DNA of 64,000 bases, from positions 62,001-126,000 of the forward strand of contig NZ_JACHHP010000002.1 of the NCBI RefSeq assembly GCF_014202825.1. Direction: 5' to 3'. The first letter of the stretch is position 1. Every line of letters begins with the position of its first letter. Made by a program: the position numbers and the translations under genes. This stretch comes from Chiayiivirga flava. Its GTDB lineage: Bacteria; Pseudomonadota; Gammaproteobacteria; Xanthomonadales; Xanthomonadaceae. Positions 38,221 through 47,301 of the stretch are shown piece by piece. The notes beneath the pieces were generated by a model, which was given only the letters and a program-made list of their open reading frames with translations, was not told where the DNA came from and searched no databases.

Positions 38221-39135
38221 ATGCCCGCCGTGCCCGCGTCCGTCAGCCTGGTCGTCACCACCTACAACTGGCCCGAGGCGCTCGCCTTCGTGCTCGACAG
38301 CGCGCGTCGGCAAAGCCGCCTGCCGGACGAGGTGCTGGTGGCCGACGACGGCTCCGGCGAGCCCACGCGCGCGGCGCTGCAGGCCGCGGCAGTCGACTTT
38401 CCGGTGCCATTGCGGCACGTGTGGCAGCCCGACGACGGTTTCCGTGCCGCGCGGTCGCGCAATCGCGCCATCGCCGCGGCGCGGAGCGACTACGTCGTGA
38501 TCCTCGACGGCGACATGGTCATGCACCGGCATTTCATCGCGGACCATCTGGCTGCGGCCAAACCCGGTACGTTCGTGCAGGGCTCGCGCCTGTTCGCCGG
38601 GCCGGACGCGTCGGCACGCATGCGCCGCGAACGCATCTTCGAGCCCGGCCTGCTGTTTCCCGATCTCAAACGGCGCCGCCACACCCTGCGCGTCCCGCTT
38701 CTTGCCAGGCTGCAGCTTGCGATCAGCCAGAAAACGAGCCCGGCCTGCATCAAGAGCTGCAACCAGGGTTACTGGCGCGCCGATCTGCTGCGCGTCAACG
38801 GCTTCGACGAGCGCATGCAGGGCTGGGGACGCGAGGACGACGAGATCGCCGCACGCCTGTTCCATTGCGGCATCCCGCGCCGCCTGCTGCGTTACGGCGG
38901 CCTCGCCACGCACCTGCACCACACCGTGCGGCACGACGACGGTGCCAGCCCGAACGATGTCTATCTCGCCGACACCCGGGCGCGCCGCCTGACGCGTTGC
39001 GAGTCCGGCATCGACGGGCACCTGGCGGAGTTCGAACGCGCGCCGCCGGCCGACCTGCGCGACCGTGCCGCGCTCGAGGTTCCGCTGTCCTACAGCGGCA
39101 TCGAACCGCTGCACGCCCGCGCCGCCGCCCTGTAG
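38221..39135 (+). CDS. Family 2 glycosyltransferase with galactosyltransferase-type C-terminal segment
   Basis: 304 residues. GT-A fold: VVTTYNWPEAL (about 11-21), VLVADDGSGEPT (about 38), and the metal-binding DxD in ILDGDMVMHRHF (about 95). The C-terminal part has NQGYWRADLLRVNGFDERMQGWGREDDE, the motif of the Glyco_transf_7C group (chondroitin-polymerase and similar enzymes), where the acidic pair coordinates substrate. It uses a nucleotide sugar to build an envelope glycan; the sugar is unknown. ATG at 38221, divergent from ntrX; followed 71 bp later by another glycosyltransferase gene. Confidence 0.87.
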   Translation: MPAVPASVSLVVTTYNWPEALAFVLDSARRQSRLPDEVLVADDGSGEPTRAALQAAAVDFPVPLRHVWQPDDGFRAARSRNRAIAAARSDYVVILDGDMVMHRHFIADHLAAAKPGTFVQGSRLFAGPDASARMRRERIFEPGLLFPDLKRRRHTLRVPLLARLQLAISQKTSPACIKSCNQGYWRADLLRVNGFDERMQGWGREDDEIAARLFHCGIPRRLLRYGGLATHLHHTVRHDDGASPNDVYLADTRARRLTRCESGIDGHLAEFERAPPADLRDRAALEVPLSYSGIEPLHARAAAL

Positions 39136-39206
39136 CCGTACGGTCGCCATCGTTCCGCCGCGCGGCGCTTGCCGGACGCCGCGCTCCGACCGCAAGCTCC
39201 GATCCC

Positions 39207-40016
39207 ATGGCCACACCCGCGCCGCTGAGCGCCTGCATCGTCGCATTCAACGAAGCCGATCGCATCGCCGCGTGCCTGGCGTCGCTGGCGTTCTGCGACG
39301 AAATCGTCGTGGTCGATTCGCACTCGACCGACGCCACCCGCGAGATCGCCGCCGCGCACGGCGCACGCGTGATCGTGCGCGACTGGCCGGGCTACCGCGC
39401 GCAGAAGCAGTTCGCGCTCGAAGCCTGCGCGCACGACTGGGTGCTGAGCCTGGACGCCGACGAGGTCGTGAGCGACGCGTTGCGGCGGGAGGTCGAAGCG
39501 GTCCGCGCGCGCGGTTTCGATGCCGGCACCGCGGGCTATTCGATGCCGCGCTGCACCGAATATTTCGGCCGCATGATCCGGCACGGAAGCTGGTACCCGG
39601 ACCGCAAGCTGCGCCTCGTGGACCGTCGCCGCGCGCGCTGGGGCGGCCGCGAAATCCACGAGAAGATGGTCGCCGACGGCCCGGTGACGGCGCTGTCAGG
39701 CGACATCGAGCACCATTCGTACCGCGATCTCGCCGACCAGATCGCGCGGCTGGAACGATACGCCGAACTGATGGCGCGCGCGCTGCACGCGGAGGGCCGC
39801 CGCGCACGCTGGTGGCACCTGGCGTTGAGCCCGCTGTGGCGCGGCTTCCGCGATCTGGTGCTCAAGCGCGGACTGCTCGAAGGCTGGCGCGGATTCGCGA
39901 TCGCCTGCATCGAGATGAACTACGTGCGGCAGAAATTCCTCAAGCTGTGGCTGCTCGAGCGCGGTCTGCCGATCAGCGCGCGGGATCGCCTGCCGCCGGG
40001 CGGCACGACACCGTGA
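39207..40016 (+). CDS. WaaE/KdtX-like family 2 glycosyltransferase (LPS core)
   Basis: 269 residues from the ATG at 39207 (MATPAPLSACIVAFNEADRI). The GT-A motifs are VVVDSHSTDATREIA (about 33) and LSLDADEVVS (about 83), with WYPDRKLRLVDR and GGREIHEKM further on, the pattern of WaaE/KdtX glucosyltransferases that modify the inner core of lipopolysaccharide. A C-terminal amphipathic region (WRGFRDLVLKRGLLEGWRG) would bind the membrane. Its 3' end overlaps the convergent GT39 gene by 44 bp. Confidence 0.88.
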   Translation: MATPAPLSACIVAFNEADRIAACLASLAFCDEIVVVDSHSTDATREIAAAHGARVIVRDWPGYRAQKQFALEACAHDWVLSLDADEVVSDALRREVEAVRARGFDAGTAGYSMPRCTEYFGRMIRHGSWYPDRKLRLVDRRRARWGGREIHEKMVADGPVTALSGDIEHHSYRDLADQIARLERYAELMARALHAEGRRARWWHLALSPLWRGFRDLVLKRGLLEGWRGFAIACIEMNYVRQKFLKLWLLERGLPISARDRLPPGGTTP

Positions 40017-41664
40017 CCGCCTCCATCCCGAACACCCACCAGGTGCGGCGATTGGCCTGACCCACGCGCACGGCGCGCGCGGGATCGACGCAGTCGCCCA
40101 TCGCGGTTTCCTGGATCAGCACGCGACGCGACGACGGCGCCTCCGCGAGCCACGCGATGGCGGCACGCTTCTGCTCGCGGAACGGGCGCTTGAAGCCGAA
40201 CGTCGTCGCCGGCCGATCGGCCTGCAGCAGGTTCTGCTCGCGCCAGGCAACCAGACCCAGCTCGGCGTCGGGGCCGATCAGGCGTCCCACGTCCTGCATC
40301 AGTTCGCGTGCCGAACTGCTCGCGTCGAGCATCGGCTGGGCCCACAGGCCCACCACGCACCAGGCCAGCGTCAGCGAACACAGCAAGGCCGCGATCGCAC
40401 GGCGCGGCCGGAACCACGCGGCGCACGCGAGCACGGCCGCACCCAGCGTGGCGAGCATCCACCACGGGGCGTAGAAGTCGGCGGCGAAGCCACGCTCGAG
40501 CGCGAGACGCGACTCGAAGCGCGGTTCGCCCAGCAATGCGGCCGTGCCCGCCGCCAACGGCACCAACCCGAACAGCACGACAAAGCCGAAGACGAGCCAG
40601 CGCAACGCACGCTTGCGCAGCAGCCCCGGCAGCAGCGGCCCGAGCGCCACGCAGAACATCGGCAGCGCCGGCAGGATGTACAGATCGCGCTTGCCGTCGG
40701 GAATCGAGAAAAACAGCAGCACCAGCAGCACCCACGCGAGCGGCAGCAGCGTGCGCGCATCGCGGCGGCGCAGGCGCCGCCACCACGCCGGCAGCGCCCA
40801 CGGCAGCGCCAGCACCAGCGGCATCCACATCGTCAGGGCGACCTGGACGAAATACCACGCAGGCTGGTGGTGATCCCAGGATTTTGCGTAGCGCTCCGCG
40901 GTCTGGCGCAGCAGGATGTCGTCGGCGTAGGCGTGCAGCGCGGGATCGTCGCTGCGCCAGACGGCGAGCAGCATCGGCAGCAACCACAGCGCCGCCGCGG
41001 CGACGAACAGCAGCGGCGCGGCCACCCAGGCATGGCCGCGCGCGGCCGGCGCGAGCCCGCGCCAGCCGCGCCAGCGCGCGAACAGGTACGGCAGCCCCAT
41101 CAACAGCGCGATCGCGCCGACGCCCTTGGTGATGGTGCCGAGCCCGGCCGCGAACCAGCCCAGATACAACCGCCGCGTGTCCGGTCCGAGCAGGAAATGC
41201 TGCAGCAGCCCCCAGTTGGCGAGCGTGATGAAGAACACCACCACCGGATCGATCTGCGCCTTCTTGAACTGCCACGCGAACTGCAGCGCGAACAGCAGCG
41301 CGTAGCCGCCGTACAGCCCGATGCTGTGGCCGCGCAGCCGGCGGCCGATGTCGTAGGTCAGCCACAGCGTGCCGAGCGCAGCCAGCAGCGACGGCAGCAG
41401 AAAGGCGATGCGCCACTCGCGCAGCACGCTGTAGGCGGCCGCCTGCAGCCACATGAACATCGGCGGCTTGTCCGAGTACAGCTCGTCGCCGCGATGCGGG
41501 AAGAGCCAGTCGCCGCTTTCCACCATCGTGCGCGCGACGAGCGCGAAACGCGGTTCGTCCGCCGGCCACGGATCGCGCAGCCCGATGCCGCTTCCGACCA
41601 CCAGCAGCGCCAGGCCGAAGAAGATCCACAGGTCGCGGCGGGTGTGTCGAGTGATGAGCTGCAT
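39973..41664 (-). CDS. ArnT-like family 39 glycosyltransferase, integral membrane
   Basis: 563 residues from the ATG at 41662-41664 (MQLITRHTRRDLWIF). About eleven membrane helices. The first periplasmic loop carries the catalytic pattern DPWPADEPRFALVARTMVES and SDKPPMFMW, as in ArnT/PMT-type enzymes that take sugars from a polyprenyl-phosphate donor. It may attach an aminosugar or hexose to lipid A or to a protein; no arn operon is present here. Its frame stays open upstream through ntrY but that is a shadow. It starts 15 bp after the ntrY stop on the same strand. Confidence 0.87.
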   Translation of the reverse strand: MQLITRHTRRDLWIFFGLALLVVGSGIGLRDPWPADEPRFALVARTMVESGDWLFPHRGDELYSDKPPMFMWLQAAAYSVLREWRIAFLLPSLLAALGTLWLTYDIGRRLRGHSIGLYGGYALLFALQFAWQFKKAQIDPVVVFFITLANWGLLQHFLLGPDTRRLYLGWFAAGLGTITKGVGAIALLMGLPYLFARWRGWRGLAPAARGHAWVAAPLLFVAAAALWLLPMLLAVWRSDDPALHAYADDILLRQTAERYAKSWDHHQPAWYFVQVALTMWMPLVLALPWALPAWWRRLRRRDARTLLPLAWVLLVLLFFSIPDGKRDLYILPALPMFCVALGPLLPGLLRKRALRWLVFGFVVLFGLVPLAAGTAALLGEPRFESRLALERGFAADFYAPWWMLATLGAAVLACAAWFRPRRAIAALLCSLTLAWCVVGLWAQPMLDASSSARELMQDVGRLIGPDAELGLVAWREQNLLQADRPATTFGFKRPFREQKRAAIAWLAEAPSSRRVLIQETAMGDCVDPARAVRVGQANRRTWWVFGMEAVTVSCRPAAGDPAR

Positions 41665-41678
41665 GGTGGCGACGCAGG

Positions 41679-43808
41679 TCAGGCCAGCGGCAAGCGTAGC
41701 GCGAAGCGGGCGCCGCCTTCGGGCCGGCTGGAGGCATCGAGCCGTCCGCCGTGTTCCTGCGCGATCTTCGCCACGATCGCCAAGCCGAGCCCGCTGCCGC
41801 GCGCCTTGGTGCTGCGGTACGGCTCGAACCAGCCGGCATCGAAGCCGTCGGGCAGGCCCGGACCGTCGTCGCTGACGGCCAGCTCGACGTAGCCGCGCCC
41901 GCCGTCGTCGATGCGGCGCGTGCTCAGCGCGATGGTGGCAAGGGTGCGGCTTGCGGCGGCTTCGATCGCGTTCTTGACCAGGTTGTGCAGCACCTGGCGG
42001 ATCCGCCCCTGGTCGGCGGTGACGCGCGGCAGGCCCGGGTCGAACTGCCGCAGCAGGCGCAGCCGGCCGTCGTGTTCGTACAGGTCGAGCACCTCGCCCG
42101 CGATCGCGTTCAGATCGAGCGGCGCGAGCTGCAGCGTCGGCGGCCGCGCGTAGTCGCCAAAGCCGTTGACCATCGTCTTGAGGGCGTCGACCTGGGCCAC
42201 GATGGTGTGCGTGGCGCGGTCGAGAATGTCGGCGTCCTCGGCATCGAGCTTGGGCAGCACGCGCCGTCGCAGGCGCTCGGCCGCAAGCTGGATCGGTGTC
42301 AGCGGATTCTTGATCTCGTGCGCGAGGCGCCGCGCGACCTCCGCCCACGCCGCATCGCGACGCGCGCGGTCGATGACCGTGGTGTCGTCGAACACCGCCA
42401 CGGCGCCGGCATCGGGCAAACGCGCGCCGCGCAGCAGCAGCACGCGCCGCTCGCCGTCGATGTCGAGCGCGACCTCGTCGCGCCACTCGCGGCCGCCTTC
42501 GCGCAGGCGCTGCAGCAGCGGATCGACGAGCCCGCCGACATGCGGCTGCAGCCGACGCAACTGCGCGAGCGGAAAGCCCAGCGCGCGATCCGCATCGAGC
42601 CCGAGCAGCGTGCGTGCCGCGGCGTTGGCGCTGCGCAGCTGCAGTTCGCCGTCCACCACCACGACCCCGGACGACAGATGCGCCAGCACGGTTTCGAGGA
42701 AGGCGCGCTGCCGTTCGGTTTCCTCGGCGCTGCTGCGCGCGCGCGCACTGGCAAGATCCAGCTCGCGCGTCATGCGGTTGAACGACTGCACGAGAAAGCC
42801 GAGTTCGTCGTCCTGGCCCTCGGGCAACTGTGCGTCGTAGCGGCCTTCGGCGACGTGGCGGGTGGCCGCCGCCAGCCGCCCGATCGGCGACACCAGGCGC
42901 CGCGCGAGCCCGAACGCGACCAGCACCGCCGCCAGCAGCGACAGCAGCAGCACGAAGGTGAGGATCAGCGTGAACGCGAGCTTGAGCGATTCGCGCAGGA
43001 ACAGCGCGCGCTCCTGCGCGTACACCGCGCTTTCCACGCGCAGCGCCTGCGCCGCGGCGTCGCCCGGCAGCGGGAACAGCGCCTGCAGCATCGCATCGTC
43101 GTCCAGACGCTGCAGCACGCGGATGCGCATGCCGCCAGCGGCGGTCTCGGCCGCGGCATAGACGCCGCGGTTGGCCAGCTCCAGGCGCACGTCGTCGTCC
43201 GGTGGCGCCGGTTCCAGCAGCGCGGGCTCGGCGGCGGCGAGCGCGCGCACACGCCCGTCCGCGCCGAACACGGTCAACTGCAGCGCAGCGCTGCGATCGA
43301 GCGCATCGTCGAGCTGCAGATCGGTGACCGACGGGTCGATCTCCTGCGCCAGGTCGGCGATGCGTTCGCTCGCCATCGCCACCCGGTCGTCGAGGTAGCG
43401 TTGCCCGAGCGCGAGTGCGTCGCGCAGCGCCTCGGCGCTGTTGGCGGGAAACCACGAATCCACCGTGACGTTGATGAAGCGCACGCCGAAGCCGTACACC
43501 AGCAGCAGCGGCGGCAGCGAGAGCAGCACCAGCAGCAACAGCAGGCGGCGCGTCAGCCGTGCGCCCGGGGTGCCGCTGCGCAGCTGGCGGCGCAAGCGCC
43601 ACAGGCGCTGCATGATCGCCAGCGCCAGCAGCGCCAGCGCCAGCGCCGCTGCGACGAACACGTACGGGTAGTAGCCCGCGTAACGCGCGCCGAGGCCTTC
43701 GGCGTCCGCGGCCAGGTACATCGCGGCCAGCAGCAGCACGATCAGCGCCGCCGGCGCGATCACGCGCCGCACGAGGCGGACTACGCGCGCGGCGAGATGC
43801 TGGGCCAT
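41679..43808 (-). CDS. ntrY: NtrY-like sensor histidine kinase
   Basis: 709 residues from the ATG at 43806-43808 (MAQHLAARVVRLVRRVIAP). Three N-terminal helices, a periplasmic sensing region, a fourth helix (FTLILTFVLLLSLLAAVL), a HAMP segment (RRLVSPIGRLAAATRHVAEG), a PAS domain (about 390-490), the phospho-acceptor His in RRLAHEIKNPLTPIQ, and the ATPase boxes NLVKNAIEAA, DDGPGLP and GSGLGLAIV. It presumably phosphorylates the NtrX-like regulator, whose gene lies 3.6 kb downstream beyond three glycosyltransferase genes. The start overlaps the end of the DUF4390 gene by 28 bp, so it belongs to the def-fmt-rsmB-DUF4390-ntrY run. Confidence 0.92.
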   Translation of the reverse strand: MAQHLAARVVRLVRRVIAPAALIVLLLAAMYLAADAEGLGARYAGYYPYVFVAAALALALLALAIMQRLWRLRRQLRSGTPGARLTRRLLLLLVLLSLPPLLLVYGFGVRFINVTVDSWFPANSAEALRDALALGQRYLDDRVAMASERIADLAQEIDPSVTDLQLDDALDRSAALQLTVFGADGRVRALAAAEPALLEPAPPDDDVRLELANRGVYAAAETAAGGMRIRVLQRLDDDAMLQALFPLPGDAAAQALRVESAVYAQERALFLRESLKLAFTLILTFVLLLSLLAAVLVAFGLARRLVSPIGRLAAATRHVAEGRYDAQLPEGQDDELGFLVQSFNRMTRELDLASARARSSAEETERQRAFLETVLAHLSSGVVVVDGELQLRSANAAARTLLGLDADRALGFPLAQLRRLQPHVGGLVDPLLQRLREGGREWRDEVALDIDGERRVLLLRGARLPDAGAVAVFDDTTVIDRARRDAAWAEVARRLAHEIKNPLTPIQLAAERLRRRVLPKLDAEDADILDRATHTIVAQVDALKTMVNGFGDYARPPTLQLAPLDLNAIAGEVLDLYEHDGRLRLLRQFDPGLPRVTADQGRIRQVLHNLVKNAIEAAASRTLATIALSTRRIDDGGRGYVELAVSDDGPGLPDGFDAGWFEPYRSTKARGSGLGLAIVAKIAQEHGGRLDASSRPEGGARFALRLPLA

Positions 43809-44455
43809 GCGACCGGCGGCGACACCATGCGCCATTGATCCGAGGACAGGAACGCGGGAAAGCGCAGCGGCGTCGGCAGCGACGTCAGGTCGAGCGCCAC
43901 CGCGAGGGTGCCGCTGCAATCGGTTTTCGGCAGCGCGCGCAGCGGCAGGCGCACCCGATCGAGCGCGGCGAACAGCGCGCCCGAGCGCGCGAAGCGACGC
44001 ACCGCCGGGTTCCCGTCCTGCTGCAGTTCGTAGTGCCGGTTCAGCGGTGTGTAGCGCATGCGCAACGTCGTCACCTGGTCGAGTCCGCAGCCGTCGATGC
44101 GGTACACCAGGCGCAACGCGATGCCGTTGTCGAGCGCCTTGCGCATGGTTTGCGAGAAGCGCAGCTCCTGCGTCACGTCGAGCGACGCGCCGGCCACCGT
44201 GCGCTGCACGCGCGACTCGACGATACGCGCACGCTCGGGCGTATCACGCAGGCACCCGGCCAGCAGCACCACCGCCAGCAGCAGCGGCAGCCGTGCCGCC
44301 CGTCGTACCCGCGCCGCGCTTCTCCAGCGCGGCGTAGAAGAATCCGTCGCCGCCGTCCTCGCCCGGCAGGCGCTGTCGCCCGCTCCCGCTGGCGCGCCCG
44401 TGATGGTCGGGCAGCGCGATGGCGGCGGCGCTGCGGGTGCGCGCGAGGAAGGCAT
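43781..44455 (-). CDS. DUF4390-family lipoprotein-like protein (start uncertain)
   Basis: The conserved part starts with a lipoprotein-type signal [14 protein letters not shown] (encoded near 44262-44305) and continues as a DUF4390 domain (VTQELRFSQTMRKALDNGIA, YRIDGCGLDQ, LRFPAFLSSDQWRM). No ATG, GTG or TTG lies at the expected start; the nearest in-frame ATGs are at 44455 and 44500, well inside rsmB. The given 44455 start is therefore only a technical choice. Genes of this family regularly sit between rsmB and ntrY in this order and the protein is probably exported. Function unknown. Confidence 0.65.
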   Translation of the reverse strand: MPSSRAPAAPPPSRCPTITGAPAGAGDSACRARTAATDSSTPRWRSAARVRRAARLPLLLAVVLLAGCLRDTPERARIVESRVQRTVAGASLDVTQELRFSQTMRKALDNGIALRLVYRIDGCGLDQVTTLRMRYTPLNRHYELQQDGNPAVRRFARSGALFAALDRVRLPLRALPKTDCSGTLAVALDLTSLPTPLRFPAFLSSDQWRMVSPPVAWPSISPRA

Positions 44456-45629
44456 CGATCTGGCGCTCGTTTTCGTCTTTGAGAACCGAACAGGTGGCAT
44501 AGAGTAGGCGTCCGCCGGGGCGCAGCAAAGGCCACAGGCCGTCGAGCAGGCGTGCCTGCAGCGCCACCAGCGCGGGGATGTCGGCGGCGCGGCGGTGCCA
44601 CTTGATGTCGGGTTGGCGCCGGATGATGCCGGTGCCCGAACACGGCGCGTCGAGCAGGATGCGGTCGAAGGCGCGCCCGCTCCACCAGCCGTCCGGCGCG
44701 CTCGCGTCGCCCGCCTGCACGGTGGCCTTCAGTCGCAGACGTGCGAGCGTCTCGCCCACGCGCTGCAGGCGCCGCGTGTCGCGGTCGAGCGCCACCAGTT
44801 CGATGTCCGGACGTGTCTCGAGCAGATGCGCGGTCTTGCCGCCCGGCGCGGCGCCGGCATCGAGCACGCGTTCGCCGGGCAGCACGCCGAGTGCGGGCGC
44901 GGCCAGTTGCGCGGCCAGATCCTGCACCGACACGTCGCCGGCGTCCCATCCCGGCAACCGCGTCGGCGCGAGGTGGGTATGCAGGCGCAACGCAGCAGGT
45001 GCGATCGCGGGTGCATCGGCGTCCAGGCCCTCGGCGCGCAGACGTTGGAGATAGGCCTCGCGCGTGCCGTGCCGAAGGTTCACGCGCAACCAGAGCGAGG
45101 CCGGCGCATTGTTGGCGGCGAGCGTTGCGTCGACCGCGTCGGGCCAGTCGCGTCGCAACGTGTCGATGAGCCACTGCGGATGCGCGTGGCGCGCGGCGGG
45201 GTCGGCATCGACTGCGGCGAAGAGCGCATCGCGTTCGCGCAGGAAGCGTCGCAGCACGCCGTTGACCACGCCGACCAGGCGCGGCTGGCCGAGCACGCGC
45301 GCGGCCTCGACCGTGCTCGACATCGCCGCATAGTCGGCAAGCTGCATCGCATCGAGCTGGGCGAGCCCCGCGAGCAGCAGGCCGTGCACGTCGCGCGCGG
45401 ACGTTGCGAGCGGGCGTTCGAGCAGGCGAGCCAGCACGGCCTCGTAACGAGGCAACCAGCGCGCGGCCTCGAAGCAGATCGCTTCGCACAGCGCGCGGTC
45501 GCGCGGATCGCGCAGCCCGGCCAGCGCCTTGGGCAAGGCGGCCTTGAGCGACACGCCGTCGAAGCGCACCGCGCGGATCGCCTTCGCCGCAGCGGCGCGG
45601 ACGCCGGCACCGTGCGGCTCGACGCTCAC
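44244..45629 (-). CDS. rsmB: 16S rRNA m5C967 methyltransferase RsmB (Sun/Fmu)
   Basis: 461 residues with a GTG start that overlaps the fmt stop (GTGA). An N-terminal NusB-like RNA-binding domain (about 10-150) precedes the SAM-dependent domain with [16 protein letters not shown] (about 255), [16 protein letters not shown] (catalytic Cys, about 325) and [12 protein letters not shown] (second Cys, about 385). Methylates C967 of 16S rRNA. The protein usually ends right after [11 protein letters not shown]; here about 23 extra residues (Gly/Ala-rich) run on, over the DUF4390 start region, suggesting loss of the original stop. Confidence 0.95.
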   Translation of the reverse strand: MSVEPHGAGVRAAAAKAIRAVRFDGVSLKAALPKALAGLRDPRDRALCEAICFEAARWLPRYEAVLARLLERPLATSARDVHGLLLAGLAQLDAMQLADYAAMSSTVEAARVLGQPRLVGVVNGVLRRFLRERDALFAAVDADPAARHAHPQWLIDTLRRDWPDAVDATLAANNAPASLWLRVNLRHGTREAYLQRLRAEGLDADAPAIAPAALRLHTHLAPTRLPGWDAGDVSVQDLAAQLAAPALGVLPGERVLDAGAAPGGKTAHLLETRPDIELVALDRDTRRLQRVGETLARLRLKATVQAGDASAPDGWWSGRAFDRILLDAPCSGTGIIRRQPDIKWHRRAADIPALVALQARLLDGLWPLLRPGGRLLYATCSVLKDENERQIDAFLARTRSAAAIALPDHHGRASGSGRQRLPGEDGGDGFFYAALEKRGAGTTGGTAAAAAGGGAAGRVPA

Positions 45630-46552
45630 GCGCGCAGGCCCGGGCGTGCGTTGAGATAGTCGGCAGCGGCGAGCGGACGACCGCCGTCACGCTGCAGCGA
45701 CTGCAGGCGCAACACGCCGCTGCCGCAGGCCACGTCGATGCCGTCGACACCGGCGCCGAGCACGCTGCCCGGAACAGCGTCGTGCTCGCGCTCGAGCGCG
45801 GTGGCGCGATGGATGCGCACCCGCTCGCCGGCGATGTCGGCTTCGGCCACCGGCCACGGCGAAAACGCGCGCACGCGGCGCGCGAGCGCATCGGCCGACA
45901 GCGTCCAGTCCAGCCGCGCTTCGGCCTTGTCGAGCTTGTGTGCGTAGACAACGCCCTCGGATGCCTGCGGCATCGCGATCGGCAACAGCCCGGCGCCGAG
46001 CAGGCCGAGGCCATCGCGCACCAGGTTCGCACCGAGCGTCGCGAGGCGGTCGTGCAGCGCGCCGCTCGTCTCCGCGTCGCGGATCGGCGTGACGCTGCGC
46101 AGCAGCACCGGCCCGGTGTCCAGGCCTTTTCGCATCTGCATCAGGCACACGCCGGTGGCCGGATCGCCGGCTTCGATCGCACGCTGGATCGGCGCCGCAC
46201 CGCGCCAGCGCGGCAACAGGGATGCATGCACGTTCCACGCGCCGAACTTCGGAATGTCGAGCACCGCCTGCGGCAGCAGCAGGCCGTAGGCGACGACGAT
46301 CATCAGATCCGGCGCGAGTGCCTGCAGCGCTGCCTGCGCATCGGTGTCGCGCAGGGTTTCGGGCTGGCGCACATCGATACCGTGCGCCAGCGCGAGCTGC
46401 TTGACCGGCGACGGCGCGAGCTGGCGGCCGCGGCCGGCTGGACGATCGGGCTGGGTGTAGACGGCGACGACATCGTGCCCCGACGCCAGCGCGGCCCGCA
46501 GTGTCGGCACGGCGAATTCGGGGGTGCCGGCGAAGACGAGCCGCAGGGTCAT
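45626..46552 (-). CDS. fmt: Methionyl-tRNA formyltransferase
   Basis: 308 residues. [15 protein letters not shown] at the start, catalytic Asn/His/Asp set in the formyl-transfer domain ([20 protein letters not shown], about 108-127) and a C-terminal OB-fold domain from about 205. It formylates initiator Met-tRNA using 10-formyl-THF. Part of def-fmt-rsmB, overlapping rsmB by 4 bp; def lies 57 bp upstream on the same strand. Confidence 0.97.
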   Translation of the reverse strand: MTLRLVFAGTPEFAVPTLRAALASGHDVVAVYTQPDRPAGRGRQLAPSPVKQLALAHGIDVRQPETLRDTDAQAALQALAPDLMIVVAYGLLLPQAVLDIPKFGAWNVHASLLPRWRGAAPIQRAIEAGDPATGVCLMQMRKGLDTGPVLLRSVTPIRDAETSGALHDRLATLGANLVRDGLGLLGAGLLPIAMPQASEGVVYAHKLDKAEARLDWTLSADALARRVRAFSPWPVAEADIAGERVRIHRATALEREHDAVPGSVLGAGVDGIDVACGSGVLRLQSLQRDGGRPLAAADYLNARPGLRA

Positions 46553-46609
46553 GAAGGTGCTCCGGACAGGGATGTGGCGGGGCGCGGCGCGTGCGGCCGC
46601 GGACCCTCG

Positions 46610-47122
46610 CTAGGCGGCGTCGGCGCGGCGCTGCTTCTCGAGCTTGCGCTTGACCATGTCGCGCTTGAGCGGCGACAGGTAATCGACGAACAGCTTGCCG
46701 TCGAGGTGATCCATCTCGTGCTGCACGCACACCGCGAGCAGGCCGTCGCATTCGAGCTCGAAGGCCCGGCCGTATTCGTCCAGGCCCTGCACGGTGATCG
46801 TGTCGGCACGCGTCACGTCGGCGTAGATGCCCGGCACCGACAGGCAGCCTTCCTGGTACACCTGCGCGCCGGTCTTCGCGACGATCTGCGGATTGATGAA
46901 GACGCGGCGTTCGTTTTTGTCCTCCGACACGTCGATCACCATGTAGCGGCGGTGATCGTCGACCTGGCTCGCGGCCAGACCAATGCCCGGCGCCTCGTAC
47001 ATGGTCTCGAACATCGCGTCGAGATGGGCGCGGAAGGCGTCGTCGATCTCGTCCGGACGGACGGCACGCGCCACGGTCCGCAGGCGCGGATCGGGAAATT
47101 CGAGGATGGTGAGTTTGGCCAT
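46610..47122 (-). CDS. def: Peptide deformylase
   Basis: 170 residues from the ATG at 47120-47122 ([15 protein letters not shown]); a GTG three codons earlier is possible. All three metal-site motifs are intact: GIGLAASQV (about 45), EGCLSVPG with the Cys ligand (about 90) and [12 protein letters not shown] with HExxH (about 133). It removes the formyl group from nascent proteins using Fe2+. Heads the run def-fmt-rsmB-DUF4390-ntrY; divergent from the lysM gene across 179 bp. Confidence 0.98.
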   Translation of the reverse strand: MAKLTILEFPDPRLRTVARAVRPDEIDDAFRAHLDAMFETMYEAPGIGLAASQVDDHRRYMVIDVSEDKNERRVFINPQIVAKTGAQVYQEGCLSVPGIYADVTRADTITVQGLDEYGRAFELECDGLLAVCVQHEMDHLDGKLFVDYLSPLKRDMVKRKLEKQRRADAA

Positions 47123-47242
47123 GGTCGTCACATGCGGCCATCGCGGCCGCGCTACAAGCCGCCACGAATGTGGCGCAGGTGATGGATTCTACACGGGAAT
47201 CCGGCGCCGGCACCGACGTCCGGCGGGGTCGTGGGCAATACG

Positions 47243-47271
47243 TTTCGCTTCCGACACATTTGGGCTATATT
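47243..47271 (+). promoter_or_regulatory. Candidate sigma-70 promoter for the lysM-dprA-smg run
   Basis: TTTCGC at 47243-47248, 17-bp spacer, TATATT at 47266-47271. The -10 hexamer is good, the -35 moderate. The implied leader is about 24 bases. It is a rare AT-containing stretch in this GC-rich region and lies in the def/lysM divergent gap. Confidence 0.5.
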
Positions 47272-47301
47272 GATCGGGAAACTGATTGGGGAATCAGATA
47301 G

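Noticed and set aside
39973-43602. A 1209-residue continuous minus-strand frame joining the GT39 gene with an N-terminal extension over ntrY
   Set aside because: The extension is the wrong frame of ntrY; similarity to ArnT-like proteins starts at the ATG at 41664.
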